Positions 35,466 to 44,624 of a DNA stretch of 64,000 bases are shown here, in pieces. A program made the position numbers and the translations under genes. Under the pieces are notes generated by a model. It did not search any database, was not told where the DNA came from, and was given only the letters and a program-made list of their open reading frames with translations. Position 1 is the stretch's first letter, and the number at the start of each line of letters is the position of its first letter. Origin of the DNA: Lachnospiraceae bacterium (GTDB lineage Bacteria; Bacillota; Clostridia; Lachnospirales; Lachnospiraceae); assembly GCA_024405155.1 (NCBI GenBank), contig JAKSPC010000005.1:1-64000 (forward strand), in the 5' to 3' direction.

Positions 35466-37931
35466 ATGTATAATTTCCAGAAAACAAAACAGGGGCGTCC
35501 TCTTCCCATGGTGATCTCCCTTTCGGCAGATCTTTTTGAAGAAAAAGCACTTTCGCATGCAGGGGATGACTTCTCTGTACGTCCGTACCGCAGCTCAGAC
35601 CGGACGGCACGGGAAAACCTGGCCGCGGTTTCCCTCCATGAGTCTGCGGATATCACCGCGCATGCCGTGAAAACGGATCCTTCCTTCCGAAAGGACGCGA
35701 TCTTTATGCTTTGCCGCGGGGATCTTTCTGTCGGAACGGTCCGGGCGGCATATCAGCCGGAATACGGCCGTGACTGCGGATATCTGACGGAATTTTTCCT
35801 TGATCCGGATCTGTGCGATGCTCCGGCTGCTGCCTGTCTTGTCAGAGAAGCGCTGAAAAAAGTGTGGGGAACGGGGCGCAAAAAAGCGATCCTCTGTTCC
35901 TGGGATTTCCACGTGATCGAGATCAAGGCGGCGCTTCTTGCCGGTTTTGCCCCTGCAGTGTTTTCGGACGAAAAAACAGAACAAAAAGAACGCTGGGATA
36001 CGGTCCTTACCGCTCTGGGAGAAGTCCTGCCGGAAGCCGGCTATCCCGAAGTGCCGCTCCACAGCCAGCGCATCAATAAAGATAATCTGGAACGTACGGA
36101 GGCCCGTTCCCTGTGGGTCCCGGACCGCAGTCCCCGGGATACCGGAGAAAGCATGGACTGTTATGCGGACGAATCCCTGTATCATTCTGCGGAGCTTGGC
36201 ACTTCAGATGCATGGCCTCTTTGTGCCGCTGCCGGTTCTTCCTGCCCGCTCACCTTTACCTATACCTGCGGGAAGCGCGAACTGCCTGCCGGGACCCGCG
36301 TCTGCTTTGCCATGCGCGGACAGAGCACTCTCGGCACGGCATTTCAGTGTGTTTCCGCTGAAGACAGTGGCTTTTTCACCATTCAGTCTGACGGATCCGC
36401 GAAACTCATGCCCTTTTATGATCCCTCCAATGTGGCGGCAGGTTTTGTCATCGGATCCGGAAGCCTTACCGAAGGCGATACCGTTACGATAAGTGTTCGG
36501 AATTTTGACCGGACCCCCATCGCAGACACCTATGACTGCTACACGGTGATCCGTCTTCCCGGAGAAAGCGTTTCCTTCCGGCTGCCGGAACACATCGTTT
36601 TTACAGTCCTTCCGGAAGCCTTTGACAGCATGGAAGCATTCCTTCCCATGACTTTTTCTACGGGAACCGCGCTCCCGCTTTCCGTACGCGCAAGAGACCG
36701 CTTCGACAATCCCGTGAAGGCAAACGGCAAACTTTCCGTATCCTTTTATCAAAACGACACCTTCCTTGGGGAAACCAAAGAACAGCTCCATGACGGTCAC
36801 GCTGCCGTCAGTTTTCTGCCGGAAAAAGCTTTTTGTGAAGGAGACGTCCTTACCGCAAAGGTCCTGCTGCAGGCGCCGGAGGGAGCACAGTTTTCCGCTG
36901 TTTCCAACCCCTCTCTCTGCGTTTCGGCCGGCGGTCTTTACCTGGGCGACATGCATTGTCACGACTGTCACTCCGAGGCGTGGGGATACCCCGAGAACGT
37001 CTATACGTGGGCGCGGGATGAAAAACACATGGATTTCATTTCCCTCTCCATTCAGGCACACGGTTATCTGAGCAATGAAAAATGGGCCGTTCACAAGTAT
37101 CTGACGGAGCGTTTCAATGACGAAGGCCGTTTTGTTACCCTTCTGGCCAATGAATGGCAGCATTCCGGTTACGGCGACAAGATCATTCATTTCCTTGGCG
37201 GCGATCAGCCCTATTTCTGTTCTCTCGACGAACGCTATAACAGTGCCGCCCGCCTTTATGAAGGCGTGCGGGCCACGGATGCCTTTATCATCAGTCATCA
37301 CATGGCGTACCGGGACGGGGAATGGTGCCCCGCCACCACGTTTGAGGATCTGGAAACGGATGTGGACCGCCTGGTCGAACTGTGGAGCATGCACGGAAGT
37401 TCAGAAGGTTTTGACGATACCGACCGGCCTTTGAGACATCACACGCACAAAAACACCGCCATGGAAGCCATCAAAGCCGGGCTCCGCGTCGGTTTTACCG
37501 CGGGAAGCGATACCCACAGCGGCCGCCCGGGCGGTTCCGCAAAAGAACCTTTGGGATACTGGGGCGGCATGGTGGCTGTCTGGGCGGACAGTCTCGAAAG
37601 AAAAGATATTTTTGACGCTTTCCGTGCACGCCATACCTACGCTCTCACGGACCGGAGGATCGTGCTGAAAATGACGGTAAATGACGCCCTGATGGGTTCG
37701 GAGATCCCGTTTGCCGAGAGCGCCCGGATCCGGATCGATGCCATTGCCCCGGAAGAGATATCCTGCATTCACCTGATGAAAAACGGCGAACTTTATGACA
37801 CCATAAAAGGCAGTGGATCTGCCATTCATCTGCAAAGAACAGAGTCTTTGACAAATGCCAGCTGCTTCCACTGCCGTATCGTAACAAAAAGCGGCTCCCT
37901 TGCCGTATGCTCCCCCGTGTGGGTGGGGTAA
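35466..37931 (+). CDS. GNAT-like domain fused to DUF3604 (PHP-like) hydrolase
   Basis: 821 residues. Residues about 35-165 look like a GNAT acetyltransferase fold (FSVRPYRSSD, GYLTEFFLDPDL, AAACLVREALKK). Residues about 270-490 are beta-rich, with a domain resembling a bacterial Ig-like module (LPLSVRARDRFDNPV). Residues about 495-760 are a DUF3604 metal-dependent domain: GDMHCHDCHSEAWGYPEN, DFISLSIQAHG, FIISHHMAYRDGEW and FTAGSDTHSGRPGG supply His/Asp metal ligands. Substrate unknown; no signal peptide, so cytosolic. GGAAGG precedes the ATG. Convergent with buk after 8 bases. Confidence 0.8.
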   Translation: MYNFQKTKQGRPLPMVISLSADLFEEKALSHAGDDFSVRPYRSSDRTARENLAAVSLHESADITAHAVKTDPSFRKDAIFMLCRGDLSVGTVRAAYQPEYGRDCGYLTEFFLDPDLCDAPAAACLVREALKKVWGTGRKKAILCSWDFHVIEIKAALLAGFAPAVFSDEKTEQKERWDTVLTALGEVLPEAGYPEVPLHSQRINKDNLERTEARSLWVPDRSPRDTGESMDCYADESLYHSAELGTSDAWPLCAAAGSSCPLTFTYTCGKRELPAGTRVCFAMRGQSTLGTAFQCVSAEDSGFFTIQSDGSAKLMPFYDPSNVAAGFVIGSGSLTEGDTVTISVRNFDRTPIADTYDCYTVIRLPGESVSFRLPEHIVFTVLPEAFDSMEAFLPMTFSTGTALPLSVRARDRFDNPVKANGKLSVSFYQNDTFLGETKEQLHDGHAAVSFLPEKAFCEGDVLTAKVLLQAPEGAQFSAVSNPSLCVSAGGLYLGDMHCHDCHSEAWGYPENVYTWARDEKHMDFISLSIQAHGYLSNEKWAVHKYLTERFNDEGRFVTLLANEWQHSGYGDKIIHFLGGDQPYFCSLDERYNSAARLYEGVRATDAFIISHHMAYRDGEWCPATTFEDLETDVDRLVELWSMHGSSEGFDDTDRPLRHHTHKNTAMEAIKAGLRVGFTAGSDTHSGRPGGSAKEPLGYWGGMVAVWADSLERKDIFDAFRARHTYALTDRRIVLKMTVNDALMGSEIPFAESARIRIDAIAPEEISCIHLMKNGELYDTIKGSGSAIHLQRTESLTNASCFHCRIVTKSGSLAVCSPVWVG

Positions 37932-37939
37932 GCACCGTA

Positions 37940-39073
37940 TTATTTTTTCTTCCAGCCTTCCTCTTCTTCGTGCCCGTCCCAGTCAAAGCCTTCCCATACG
38001 GGACGGCCGGGATAGGTATTGATCTCTCCCTCTCCGTTTAAGGCACGGAGAACGGCATGACACAGCGCCTCCTGCTCCATTTCGCCCGGATAGACCACGA
38101 TGGGAGCGATGAAGCCGCAGTGTTCCTTTACGTAATCGATAATGTCCTGATAGCGCACCAGGCCGCCGGTCAGAAGGATGGCATCCACGTTTCCGCACAG
38201 GACTGCCGCCATTTCGCCGATGGACTTTACGACCTGGTATTTCATGGCGTTCCATACGGTGATCGCGTGGGGATCGCCGGCTTTTACCAGTGCAAATACT
38301 TTATCCGCATCTGAAGTGCCGAAATGATCCACGAAACCGCCGGCCCGGGAGCACATTTTTTTAAGCTCCTCCAAAGTATGGCCCTCTTCCAGGAAACGGA
38401 CGATGCCCAGCACGGGCACGGATCCCAGCCTGGTGGGCGCAAAGGGACCGTCGCCGCCGGCTCCTTCCGTGGTATCGATGATCTTTCCGTATTCATGGGC
38501 TGCCACGGTGACGCCGCCGTCAATGTGAGCCACCACGAACCGGCACTCGCTGTATTTCTTCCCCATGTTTGCGGCATGGGTCATGGCCACGGCCCGGTGA
38601 TTCAGAGCGTGGAGCTGGGATCTTCTGTAAATACCTTTGATGCCGGTGATGCGGGCTTCGTCGATGAGCTGGTCGATGTTGGTGGGGTCCAGCGTATACA
38701 TGGGCTTCCCGTATTTCGAGCCCAGCGCCCAGGCGCACAGCACGCCAAGCTTTGCCGCATGGTCGGAACCGCCCACGGTATGATAGGTATCCTCCACCAG
38801 GCGCTCGTCAATCACCGTCACGCCCGGTTTCTGCGGGTATGCTCCGCCGCCGCGGCCTATGAAAATATCGATGTCTTCCGGCTTCACGCCGTTCTTTTTC
38901 AGGAAATCCAGGCACACCTGTACGCGCATGGGTACCTGGTCGTTCACGTTTTCGTACTGCAGAAGTTCCGGAGCGTCATGGAATACACTTTCCGCGGCGA
39001 TCTCTTTTCTGTCTTCAAATATGCTCACCTTGGTGGAGGTGGAGCCGGGGTTTATTACTAATATTCTGTACAT
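37940..39073 (-). CDS. buk: Butyrate kinase
   Basis: 377 residues of the ASKHA acetate/butyrate kinase family: NPGSTSTKVSIFED, VVAHIDGGVTVAAH and the TEGAGGDGPFAPTRLG loop. It makes ATP from butyryl phosphate or runs in reverse. The C-terminus is about 20 residues longer than usual (acidic then Lys-rich). ATG at 39073 with GGAGAAG upstream is preferred to codons inside the upstream repeat. The usual partner phosphotransbutyrylase gene is not adjacent. A family P element lies directly upstream. Confidence 0.94.
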   Translation of the reverse strand: MYRILVINPGSTSTKVSIFEDRKEIAAESVFHDAPELLQYENVNDQVPMRVQVCLDFLKKNGVKPEDIDIFIGRGGGAYPQKPGVTVIDERLVEDTYHTVGGSDHAAKLGVLCAWALGSKYGKPMYTLDPTNIDQLIDEARITGIKGIYRRSQLHALNHRAVAMTHAANMGKKYSECRFVVAHIDGGVTVAAHEYGKIIDTTEGAGGDGPFAPTRLGSVPVLGIVRFLEEGHTLEELKKMCSRAGGFVDHFGTSDADKVFALVKAGDPHAITVWNAMKYQVVKSIGEMAAVLCGNVDAILLTGGLVRYQDIIDYVKEHCGFIAPIVVYPGEMEQEALCHAVLRALNGEGEINTYPGRPVWEGFDWDGHEEEEGWKKK

Positions 39074-39089
39074 TGCTTCTCCATCTTTC

Positions 39090-39189
39090 CGCCGGCGGTA
39101 CCATGCTTCGGTGCGTGTTCGAGAGCTCACACAGCTCTCGCTTCGCTCGAAACTCGCCTCGAAGCACGCACGCTCGCAATCCGCCGGCG
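39090..39189 (-). ncRNA. Branched palindromic element between tex and buk (family P)
   Basis: Outer stem CGCCGGCGG paired with CCGCCGGCG; in the buk direction it carries GATTGCGAGCGTGCGTGC, a hairpin of AGCGAGAGCTGTGTGAGCTCTC type, and CACGCACCGAAGCATGGTACC. Compared with the 22791 and 41376 copies the outer stem changes on both sides, keeping pairing. It fills the whole tex-buk gap. Confidence 0.65.
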
Positions 39190-39200
39190 TATAGTGTTTA

Positions 39201-41360
39201 TCACTTCATCGTAAGGGCGATTCTTCCCTTTTTGGTATCTACGGACAGCACTTTCACGTTCACCACGTCTCCCACGTGCACTACTTCCAGCGGGTGCTTT
39301 ATGAATTTGTCGGTCATCCGGGAGATGTGCACCAGACCGTCCTGATGGACGCCGATGTCCACGAAGGCGCCGAAATCGGTGATGTTTCGCACGGTACCTT
39401 TCAGTTCCATGCCTTCTTTCAGATCTTCCATGCTCAAAACGTCGGATTTTAGGACCGGAAGGGGCATGTCTTCTCTGGGATCCCGGCCGGGCTTTTCCAG
39501 CTCCGTTAGGATGTCAGTAAGGGTCTCTGTACCGAGGCCCAGCTTTTCCGCCATGGCCTTTTTATCCGTAACTTTCGCGGAGATCCCCTTAAGTCCGCCC
39601 TTTGCGATATCCTCTCCCGAAACGCTCAGCTCCTTCATGAGCTCCTTTGCCGCCGCGTAGGATTCCGGATGCACGCCGGTCATGTCCAGAGGCTCTTTTC
39701 CGCCGCGAAGGCGCAGGAAACCTGCGCACTGCTCGAAGGCCTTGGGCCCCAGTTTCGGCACTTTGGCAAGCTCTTTCCTGCTCTTAAAACTGCCGTTTTC
39801 TTCCCGGTAGGAAACGATGTTTCCCGCCAGCGTCCTGTTGATGCCGGAAACGTACTGCAGGAGGGATGCGGAGGCGGTATTCAGGTCCACGCCCACCTTG
39901 TTCACGCAGTCTTCCACCACGCTGTGAAGAGACTCATCCAGTTTTTTCTGGTCGCAGTCGTGCTGATACTGGCCCACGCCGATGGCTTTGGGTTCGATCT
40001 TTACAAGCTCCGACAGCGGATCCTGCAGGCGTCTGGCCATGGAGGCAGCGCTTCTCTGTCCCACATCAAACTGCGGGAATTCTTCCGTGGCCAGCTTCGA
40101 TGCCGAATACACGCTGGCGCCGGCTTCGTTTACGATGATGTATTTCACGGGCAGGCCCGATTCTTTGATAAATTCGCAGATCACCTGCTCCGACTCCCGG
40201 GAGGCAGTGCCGTTTCCCAGAGAGATGAGATCCACGCCGTATTTTTCCACAATTCTTTTCAGCTCCTGCTTCGCTTCCGAAACTCTCGACTGGGGCGGCG
40301 TGGGATAGATCACGTTGGTGTAAAGCACCTTTCCCGTGGAATCCACCACGCACAGCTTGCAGCCGGTACGGAACGCCGGATCCCAGCCCAGTACCGTGTG
40401 CCCCGCAATGGGCGGCACCATGAGGAGCTGCTTTAAGTTTTCGCCAAACACGCGGATGGCGCCGTCTTCGGCCTTTTCGGACAGCTCGCTGCGGATATCC
40501 CGCTCGATGGCCGGGAAGATGAGCCTTTTATAGCTGTCCGCCACTGCTGCCGAAAGGGACGGCGTGGTGTATTTATTGTCTTTTTTCACGTACTGGCAGG
40601 TGAGGGCATTCACGATCTGCTCATCCGGGGCAGTCACTTTCACGGTGAGGATCTTTTCCGCCTCGCCCCGATTTAATGCCAGCACCCGGTGGCCGGGGAT
40701 CTTCTTTACCGGTTCCTCGTAGCTGTAATATCCCTCGTAGACTTTCTTTTCATCCGCTGTCTCTGCTGCCGCGTCTTTGAGAGAAGACTCTATGTATCCG
40801 TGCTCAAACACGGTCTTCCGGATGACCTGCCTCAGATCCGCACGGTCGGCGATCTCTTCCGCAATGATATCGCAGGCGCCGGCAATGGCCTCTTCCGGCG
40901 TCTTTACTTCCAGGCCTTCTTTGTCACTGAGATAGGCCGCAGCGATCTCCGCAAGGGGCTTTTCGGCCGCCTCATTCCGAATGATCTCCGCAAGGGGCGC
41001 CAGGCCTTTTTCCCGGGCCGCCATGGCGCGGGTGCGGCGTTTCGGCCGGTAGGGACGGTACAGATCTTCCACTGCCACCAGCGTCTCGGCCGCTTCGATC
41101 TGTGCGCGCAGCTCATCCGTGAGCTTTCCCTGCTCCTCAATGGAGGAAATGGCCTGAGCCTTCTTTTCTTCCAGGTTGCGAAGGTATTTTAAGCGCTCGT
41201 CCAGGGCGCGCAGCTGTTCGTCGTTCAGGGAGCCGGTGACTTCCTTCCGGTAACGGGCGATGAAGGGGATGGTATTGCCCTCGTCAATAAGGCCCACGGC
41301 GGCTTCTGCCTGGGCGGGGCGGATATTCAGTTCCTGCGAGATCTTTTTGATAATGTCCAT
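39201..41360 (-). CDS. tex: Tex-family S1 RNA-binding protein
   Basis: 719 residues, the full family length: N-terminal helical Tex domain (IPFIARYRKEVTGSLND), YqgF-like nuclease fold (GHTVLGWDPAFRTGCKL), helix-hairpin-helix repeats (VGVDLNTASASLLQYVSG) and a C-terminal S1 domain (GTVRNITDFGAFVDIGVHQDG). Binds nucleic acids and works in transcription or RNA surveillance. It lies between two family P elements. Confidence 0.96.
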   Translation of the reverse strand: MDIIKKISQELNIRPAQAEAAVGLIDEGNTIPFIARYRKEVTGSLNDEQLRALDERLKYLRNLEEKKAQAISSIEEQGKLTDELRAQIEAAETLVAVEDLYRPYRPKRRTRAMAAREKGLAPLAEIIRNEAAEKPLAEIAAAYLSDKEGLEVKTPEEAIAGACDIIAEEIADRADLRQVIRKTVFEHGYIESSLKDAAAETADEKKVYEGYYSYEEPVKKIPGHRVLALNRGEAEKILTVKVTAPDEQIVNALTCQYVKKDNKYTTPSLSAAVADSYKRLIFPAIERDIRSELSEKAEDGAIRVFGENLKQLLMVPPIAGHTVLGWDPAFRTGCKLCVVDSTGKVLYTNVIYPTPPQSRVSEAKQELKRIVEKYGVDLISLGNGTASRESEQVICEFIKESGLPVKYIIVNEAGASVYSASKLATEEFPQFDVGQRSAASMARRLQDPLSELVKIEPKAIGVGQYQHDCDQKKLDESLHSVVEDCVNKVGVDLNTASASLLQYVSGINRTLAGNIVSYREENGSFKSRKELAKVPKLGPKAFEQCAGFLRLRGGKEPLDMTGVHPESYAAAKELMKELSVSGEDIAKGGLKGISAKVTDKKAMAEKLGLGTETLTDILTELEKPGRDPREDMPLPVLKSDVLSMEDLKEGMELKGTVRNITDFGAFVDIGVHQDGLVHISRMTDKFIKHPLEVVHVGDVVNVKVLSVDTKKGRIALTMK

Positions 41361-41375
41361 AGAAAAATCCTTCCG

Positions 41376-41478
41376 TTTCGGGCGGTACCATGCTTCGGTG
41401 CGTGTTCGTAACTTCGAACAGTTCTCGCTTCGCTGCGAAACTCGTTACGAAGCACGCACACTCGCAATCCGCCCGAAA
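41376..41478 (-). ncRNA. Branched palindromic element between the EamA gene and tex (family P)
   Basis: Outer stem TTTCGGGCGG paired with CCGCCCGAAA, abutting the EamA stop codon (41479). Inner parts repeat GATTGCGAGTGTGCGTGC, a GTAACGA/TCGTTAC stem, and CACGCACCGAAGCATGGTACC. Same orientation relative to the downstream gene as the other copies. Confidence 0.65.
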
Positions 41479-42396
41479 TCATTTATTCTTTCTAGTCATG
41501 GATCTATCCGCGGCAATCTGCACGAAGATCCCGGATACGATGAGTGCCGTACCCACGATGGACCACACGGTGATGGGCTCTCCCAGCACGAAGTGGGTCA
41601 CGATCATGGAAATGACCGGCGTCAGATAAGAAAGATTTGCCAGGATGGCAGTGTTTCCGTTCTGCAGCGCCACTACCCACAGCACGCCGGGAAGGCCGTT
41701 GCAGACGGCGCCGGCAAAGGCGGAACCGCCCCACTCTTTTAACGAAAGTGGCCGCAGCTGCCCCATGAAGACAGCGCAGAGAAACGCCGCCAGGCCGCTG
41801 GTGGCAAAGGCAACCAGCACGGAGATCTCCTTGTCATAGGACTCCCGCTTGTTTAGCACCGCGTAAAAGCCGTAGCTCACTGCCGCCGCCAGGCAGAACA
41901 GTGCCCCTCTGGCATTGGACAGGTCAAAGCTTTGAAAGCTGCCGCCCGTAGCCACGATCACCACGCCGGTAAAAGACATGAGCACCGCCAGCAGCTTTCC
42001 CACGGTCAGCTTTTCTTTCAGGATCAGGCAGGAAAACAGAATGATGCATGCCGGCCACAGATCATTGATGATGTAAGCGGTCTGGGCAGGCAGCATGGTG
42101 TTTCCCGAGTAATAGAAGAAGTTATAGAAAAATACGCCCAGAGACCCGATGGCTGCCATACGGAGAAACGTATTCAGGTTCAGATTTTTAAGTTCCCCCA
42201 GTTTTCCTTTCACGGCATAGTATGCCGCCAGAAACAGAGAGGCAAACAGACTGGTAAGCGCAAGGGCGAGCATAGGCTCGATCTGCGATACCAGAAGTTT
42301 GGTGCAGGTGGGCATGATGCCCCACAGAAGGATGGCGCCCAGGGCCTGCATCAGCGCCGTATTCTTTTTTGAAGACTCATTCAGGTTTTGTGTCAT
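41479..42396 (-). CDS. EamA/DMT-family transporter
   Basis: 305 residues, ten predicted membrane helices in two EamA repeats (for example GAILLWGIMPTCTKLLVSQ and VLWVVALQNGNTAILANLSYLTP in the second). Probably exports or imports a small metabolite; substrate unknown. Confidence 0.88.
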   Translation of the reverse strand: MTQNLNESSKKNTALMQALGAILLWGIMPTCTKLLVSQIEPMLALALTSLFASLFLAAYYAVKGKLGELKNLNLNTFLRMAAIGSLGVFFYNFFYYSGNTMLPAQTAYIINDLWPACIILFSCLILKEKLTVGKLLAVLMSFTGVVIVATGGSFQSFDLSNARGALFCLAAAVSYGFYAVLNKRESYDKEISVLVAFATSGLAAFLCAVFMGQLRPLSLKEWGGSAFAGAVCNGLPGVLWVVALQNGNTAILANLSYLTPVISMIVTHFVLGEPITVWSIVGTALIVSGIFVQIAADRSMTRKNK

Positions 42397-42490
42397 AAGA
42401 GATGTTCCCGCTCAAAACTGCAATTCATGCAAATGCAACAGGCTGATTATACTACAACCGGAGATCACAGTCAGCAACCATCTCGGCAAA

Positions 42491-42716
42491 TACATATAAT
42501 TCACTCAATTCTTCTGTATTGTATGTATTTTTCCGACAAGGTCTTCGGTTGCATACATATAATAGCTCATTTTTTCTCCTGTTATATGTATTTTTCTCTC
42601 CGGAATTGATGTGGAATACATATAATAGCTCATTTTTTCTCCAGTTATATGTACCCGCACCTCAAATCACAGCGAAAAATACATAGAATACGCTGATTTT
42701 TCCCCGATTATATGTA
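42491..42716. repeat. Palindrome array, four units, exact 63-base period
   Basis: 37-base units with arms TACATATAA and TTATATGTA and 19-base centres at 42491-42527, 42554-42590, 42617-42653 and 42680-42716. Left arms are exactly 63 bases apart. Units 2 and 3 are nearly identical (2 differences) while the 26-base sequences between units are unrelated. Same family as 15138-15301. Nothing that looks like cas genes lies near. Confidence 0.88.
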
Positions 42717-42728
42717 TATCACCCGTTT

Positions 42729-42802
42729 CGGCCTGTATGCTGCAGCCTCTCCTGCCATCTCATTTCGGCTTGTGTGCTGCAGCACCTCCTGCCATCTCAT
42801 TT
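42729..42802. repeat. Two tandem 37-base repeats
   Basis: Copies start at 42729 and 42766; both contain GTGCTGCAGC-like and CCTCCTGCCATCTCATTT segments with a few differences. They directly follow the palindrome array. With it they account for most of the 572-base gap between the EamA and sirtuin genes. Confidence 0.75.
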
Positions 42803-42856
42803 CAGTTTCTCATACCGGTTTGCACTTCGCCGGTTCCGGTTTGTATGCCATTGGGA

Positions 42857-42885
42857 TTGCACAGACGGCATAGTTAAGGTATGAT
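42857..42885 (+). promoter_or_regulatory. Possible promoter of the sirtuin gene
   Basis: TATGAT (42880-42885) with TTGCAC (42857-42862) 17 bases upstream; -10 good, -35 weak. Confidence 0.45.
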
Positions 42886-42968
42886 AACTACCGGATCTCT
42901 GGCATTCTGCGGGTCGCCCGACAGCCGCAGATCCCGTCAGATCAAATAACAGGAGCAGGAAGCCTGCA

Positions 42969-43712
42969 ATGGATAAAAAAATCGAAAAACTGAACGAATG
43001 GATCCGCGAATCCGAGCGCATCGTCTTTTTCGGCGGTGCCGGCGTTTCCACGGAAAGCGGCGTGCCGGATTTCCGTTCCAAGGACGGACTCTACAATCAG
43101 CACGACGTGCGCTTTGACGCCTACTCTCCGGAATATCTGTTAAGCCACTCATGCCTTACGGATCATCCGGAGGTGTTTTTTGAATTTTACCGCCAGAAAA
43201 TGGACGCCCAAAACGTGCAGCCAAATGCCGCCCACAAAAAGCTTGCCGAATTGGAAGCTGCGGGAAAGCTTTCCGCCGTAGTCACCCAGAACATCGACGG
43301 GCTCCATCAGAAGGCCGGAAGCAAAAAGGTCTTTGAGATCCACGGCTCCACGCTGAGGAATTACTGCACAAAATGCGGCAAAGCGTTCGGCAGCAATTAT
43401 ATTTTCGATTCCGAAGAAGCGGTCCCGCATTGCGAATGCGGCGGCATGGTGCGCTGTGACGTGACGCTTTATGAGGAAATGCTCCCCGACGACGCGGTGG
43501 ACGGCGCGGTAAAAGCCATCCGTGCGGCCGACATGCTGATCATCGGCGGCACCTCTCTGCGGGTATACCCGGCCGCTTCCTACATCCGCTATTTCCGCGG
43601 AAACCACCTGGTGGTCATCAACCGGGAGCCGCTGGACATTTCTCTGGATCCCGAAAAGGATCTGGAGATCAATGACTCCATCGGCAGAGTACTGTCACAG
43701 GTCGTGCTGTAA
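42969..43712 (+). CDS. cobB: NAD-dependent protein deacylase (sirtuin)
   Basis: 247 residues. Removes acyl groups from lysines using NAD. Motifs GGAGVSTESGVPDFRS, TQNIDGLHQKAG (catalytic His region) and the zinc ligands CTKCGK and CECGG are complete. The next gene, ylmH-like, follows 54 bases downstream on the same strand. Confidence 0.95.
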   Translation: MDKKIEKLNEWIRESERIVFFGGAGVSTESGVPDFRSKDGLYNQHDVRFDAYSPEYLLSHSCLTDHPEVFFEFYRQKMDAQNVQPNAAHKKLAELEAAGKLSAVVTQNIDGLHQKAGSKKVFEIHGSTLRNYCTKCGKAFGSNYIFDSEEAVPHCECGGMVRCDVTLYEEMLPDDAVDGAVKAIRAADMLIIGGTSLRVYPAASYIRYFRGNHLVVINREPLDISLDPEKDLEINDSIGRVLSQVVL

Positions 43713-43766
43713 GCGCCGCTGCAGCCGCTGACAGACCGCCCGGGCCTCCTTTTTGCACCAATAACT

Positions 43767-44558
43767 ATGGACGATTTTCTGAAATCACGAATACGGGATC
43801 TGGACCGGACCGCCTGGGAGCGGGACGTGACAAAACACACGGGATTTCTGACCGCATCGGAACAGTCAGACCTTCTGGCATGGGAAAGGGAGCTCTCCCA
43901 TCCGGAGCGTTTTCTTGCCGGCGGCTGGGAAGAGGCGGAGCGCCGCATGCTCATCTGGCCGGCGTCTTATGAAATGCTGTCTTCGGAAAACAATCCCGCC
44001 GCAAAAGGGACTGGCCGTCCGAACCTGCCCGGTCAGTTTATCTCCTGCATAAAGGCAAGCCCCGTAAACGCAAAGTTCTCCGACGATCTCTGTCACCGGG
44101 ATTTTCTGGGGGCGCTCATGAATCTGGGGATCGAAAGAGACCAGATCGGCGATATCCTGATCCGGGAAAACACCGCGTATATCTTTTGTGCAAAAGCCCT
44201 TGCCGGTCTCATCGTTGACGAACTTACCCGGGTAAAGCATACCGAGGTCCGCACCGAAGCGGTGCCTCTTTCGGAATGTGACATCCGTCCGGAACTTTCC
44301 GAAATGAAAGTGAACGTTGCCTCGGAACGGCTGGATGCCATCCTTTCGGCTGTATATAAGGTCTCCCGTTCCAAAGCCGCGGAAGCCATCGAAAGCGAAA
44401 AAGTGTTCGTTGACGGGCGCACAGCCTCCGGGAGCGGGCAGAAGCTCAAAGAAGGGGCGAAAGTCTCCGTGCGCGGGCTGGGAAAATTCATTTATGACGG
44501 GATCGAAAGCGAAAGCCGGAAAGGGAGGCTCTTCGTGAAGATCCGGAAATACATATAA
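43767..44558 (+). CDS. S4-domain RNA-binding protein, YlmH-like
   Basis: 263 residues: an N-terminal YlmH region (HRDFLGALMNLGIERDQIGDI) and a C-terminal S4 domain (ASERLDAILSAVYKVSRSKAAEAI, then KVFVDG). YlmH proteins bind ribosomes or RNA and are usually found in the cell-division cluster; here the gene stands outside it, next to a sirtuin. A lone TACATATAA arm overlaps its last codons at 44550. Confidence 0.85.
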   Translation: MDDFLKSRIRDLDRTAWERDVTKHTGFLTASEQSDLLAWERELSHPERFLAGGWEEAERRMLIWPASYEMLSSENNPAAKGTGRPNLPGQFISCIKASPVNAKFSDDLCHRDFLGALMNLGIERDQIGDILIRENTAYIFCAKALAGLIVDELTRVKHTEVRTEAVPLSECDIRPELSEMKVNVASERLDAILSAVYKVSRSKAAEAIESEKVFVDGRTASGSGQKLKEGAKVSVRGLGKFIYDGIESESRKGRLFVKIRKYI

Positions 44559-44624
44559 CAAAAAGAGCGGCCGCTCCGGTCCGATGACCGAAAGCAGCGC
44601 GCTCTGCAGTGTCTCTTTGTATCG

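Noticed and set aside
36204..37394. 396-residue minus-strand ORF
   Set aside because: Complete overlap with the GNAT-DUF3604 gene, no recognisable family and odd composition; a shadow frame of a GC-rich gene.
42491..42716. Classical CRISPR array
   Set aside because: Period and repeat length look right, but centres vary, only the palindromic arms are conserved, copy number is low and no cas genes are in the window.
44567..44578. Terminator after the YlmH-like gene
   Set aside because: GAGCGGCCGCTC is a short palindrome without loop or T-run; too weak to call.
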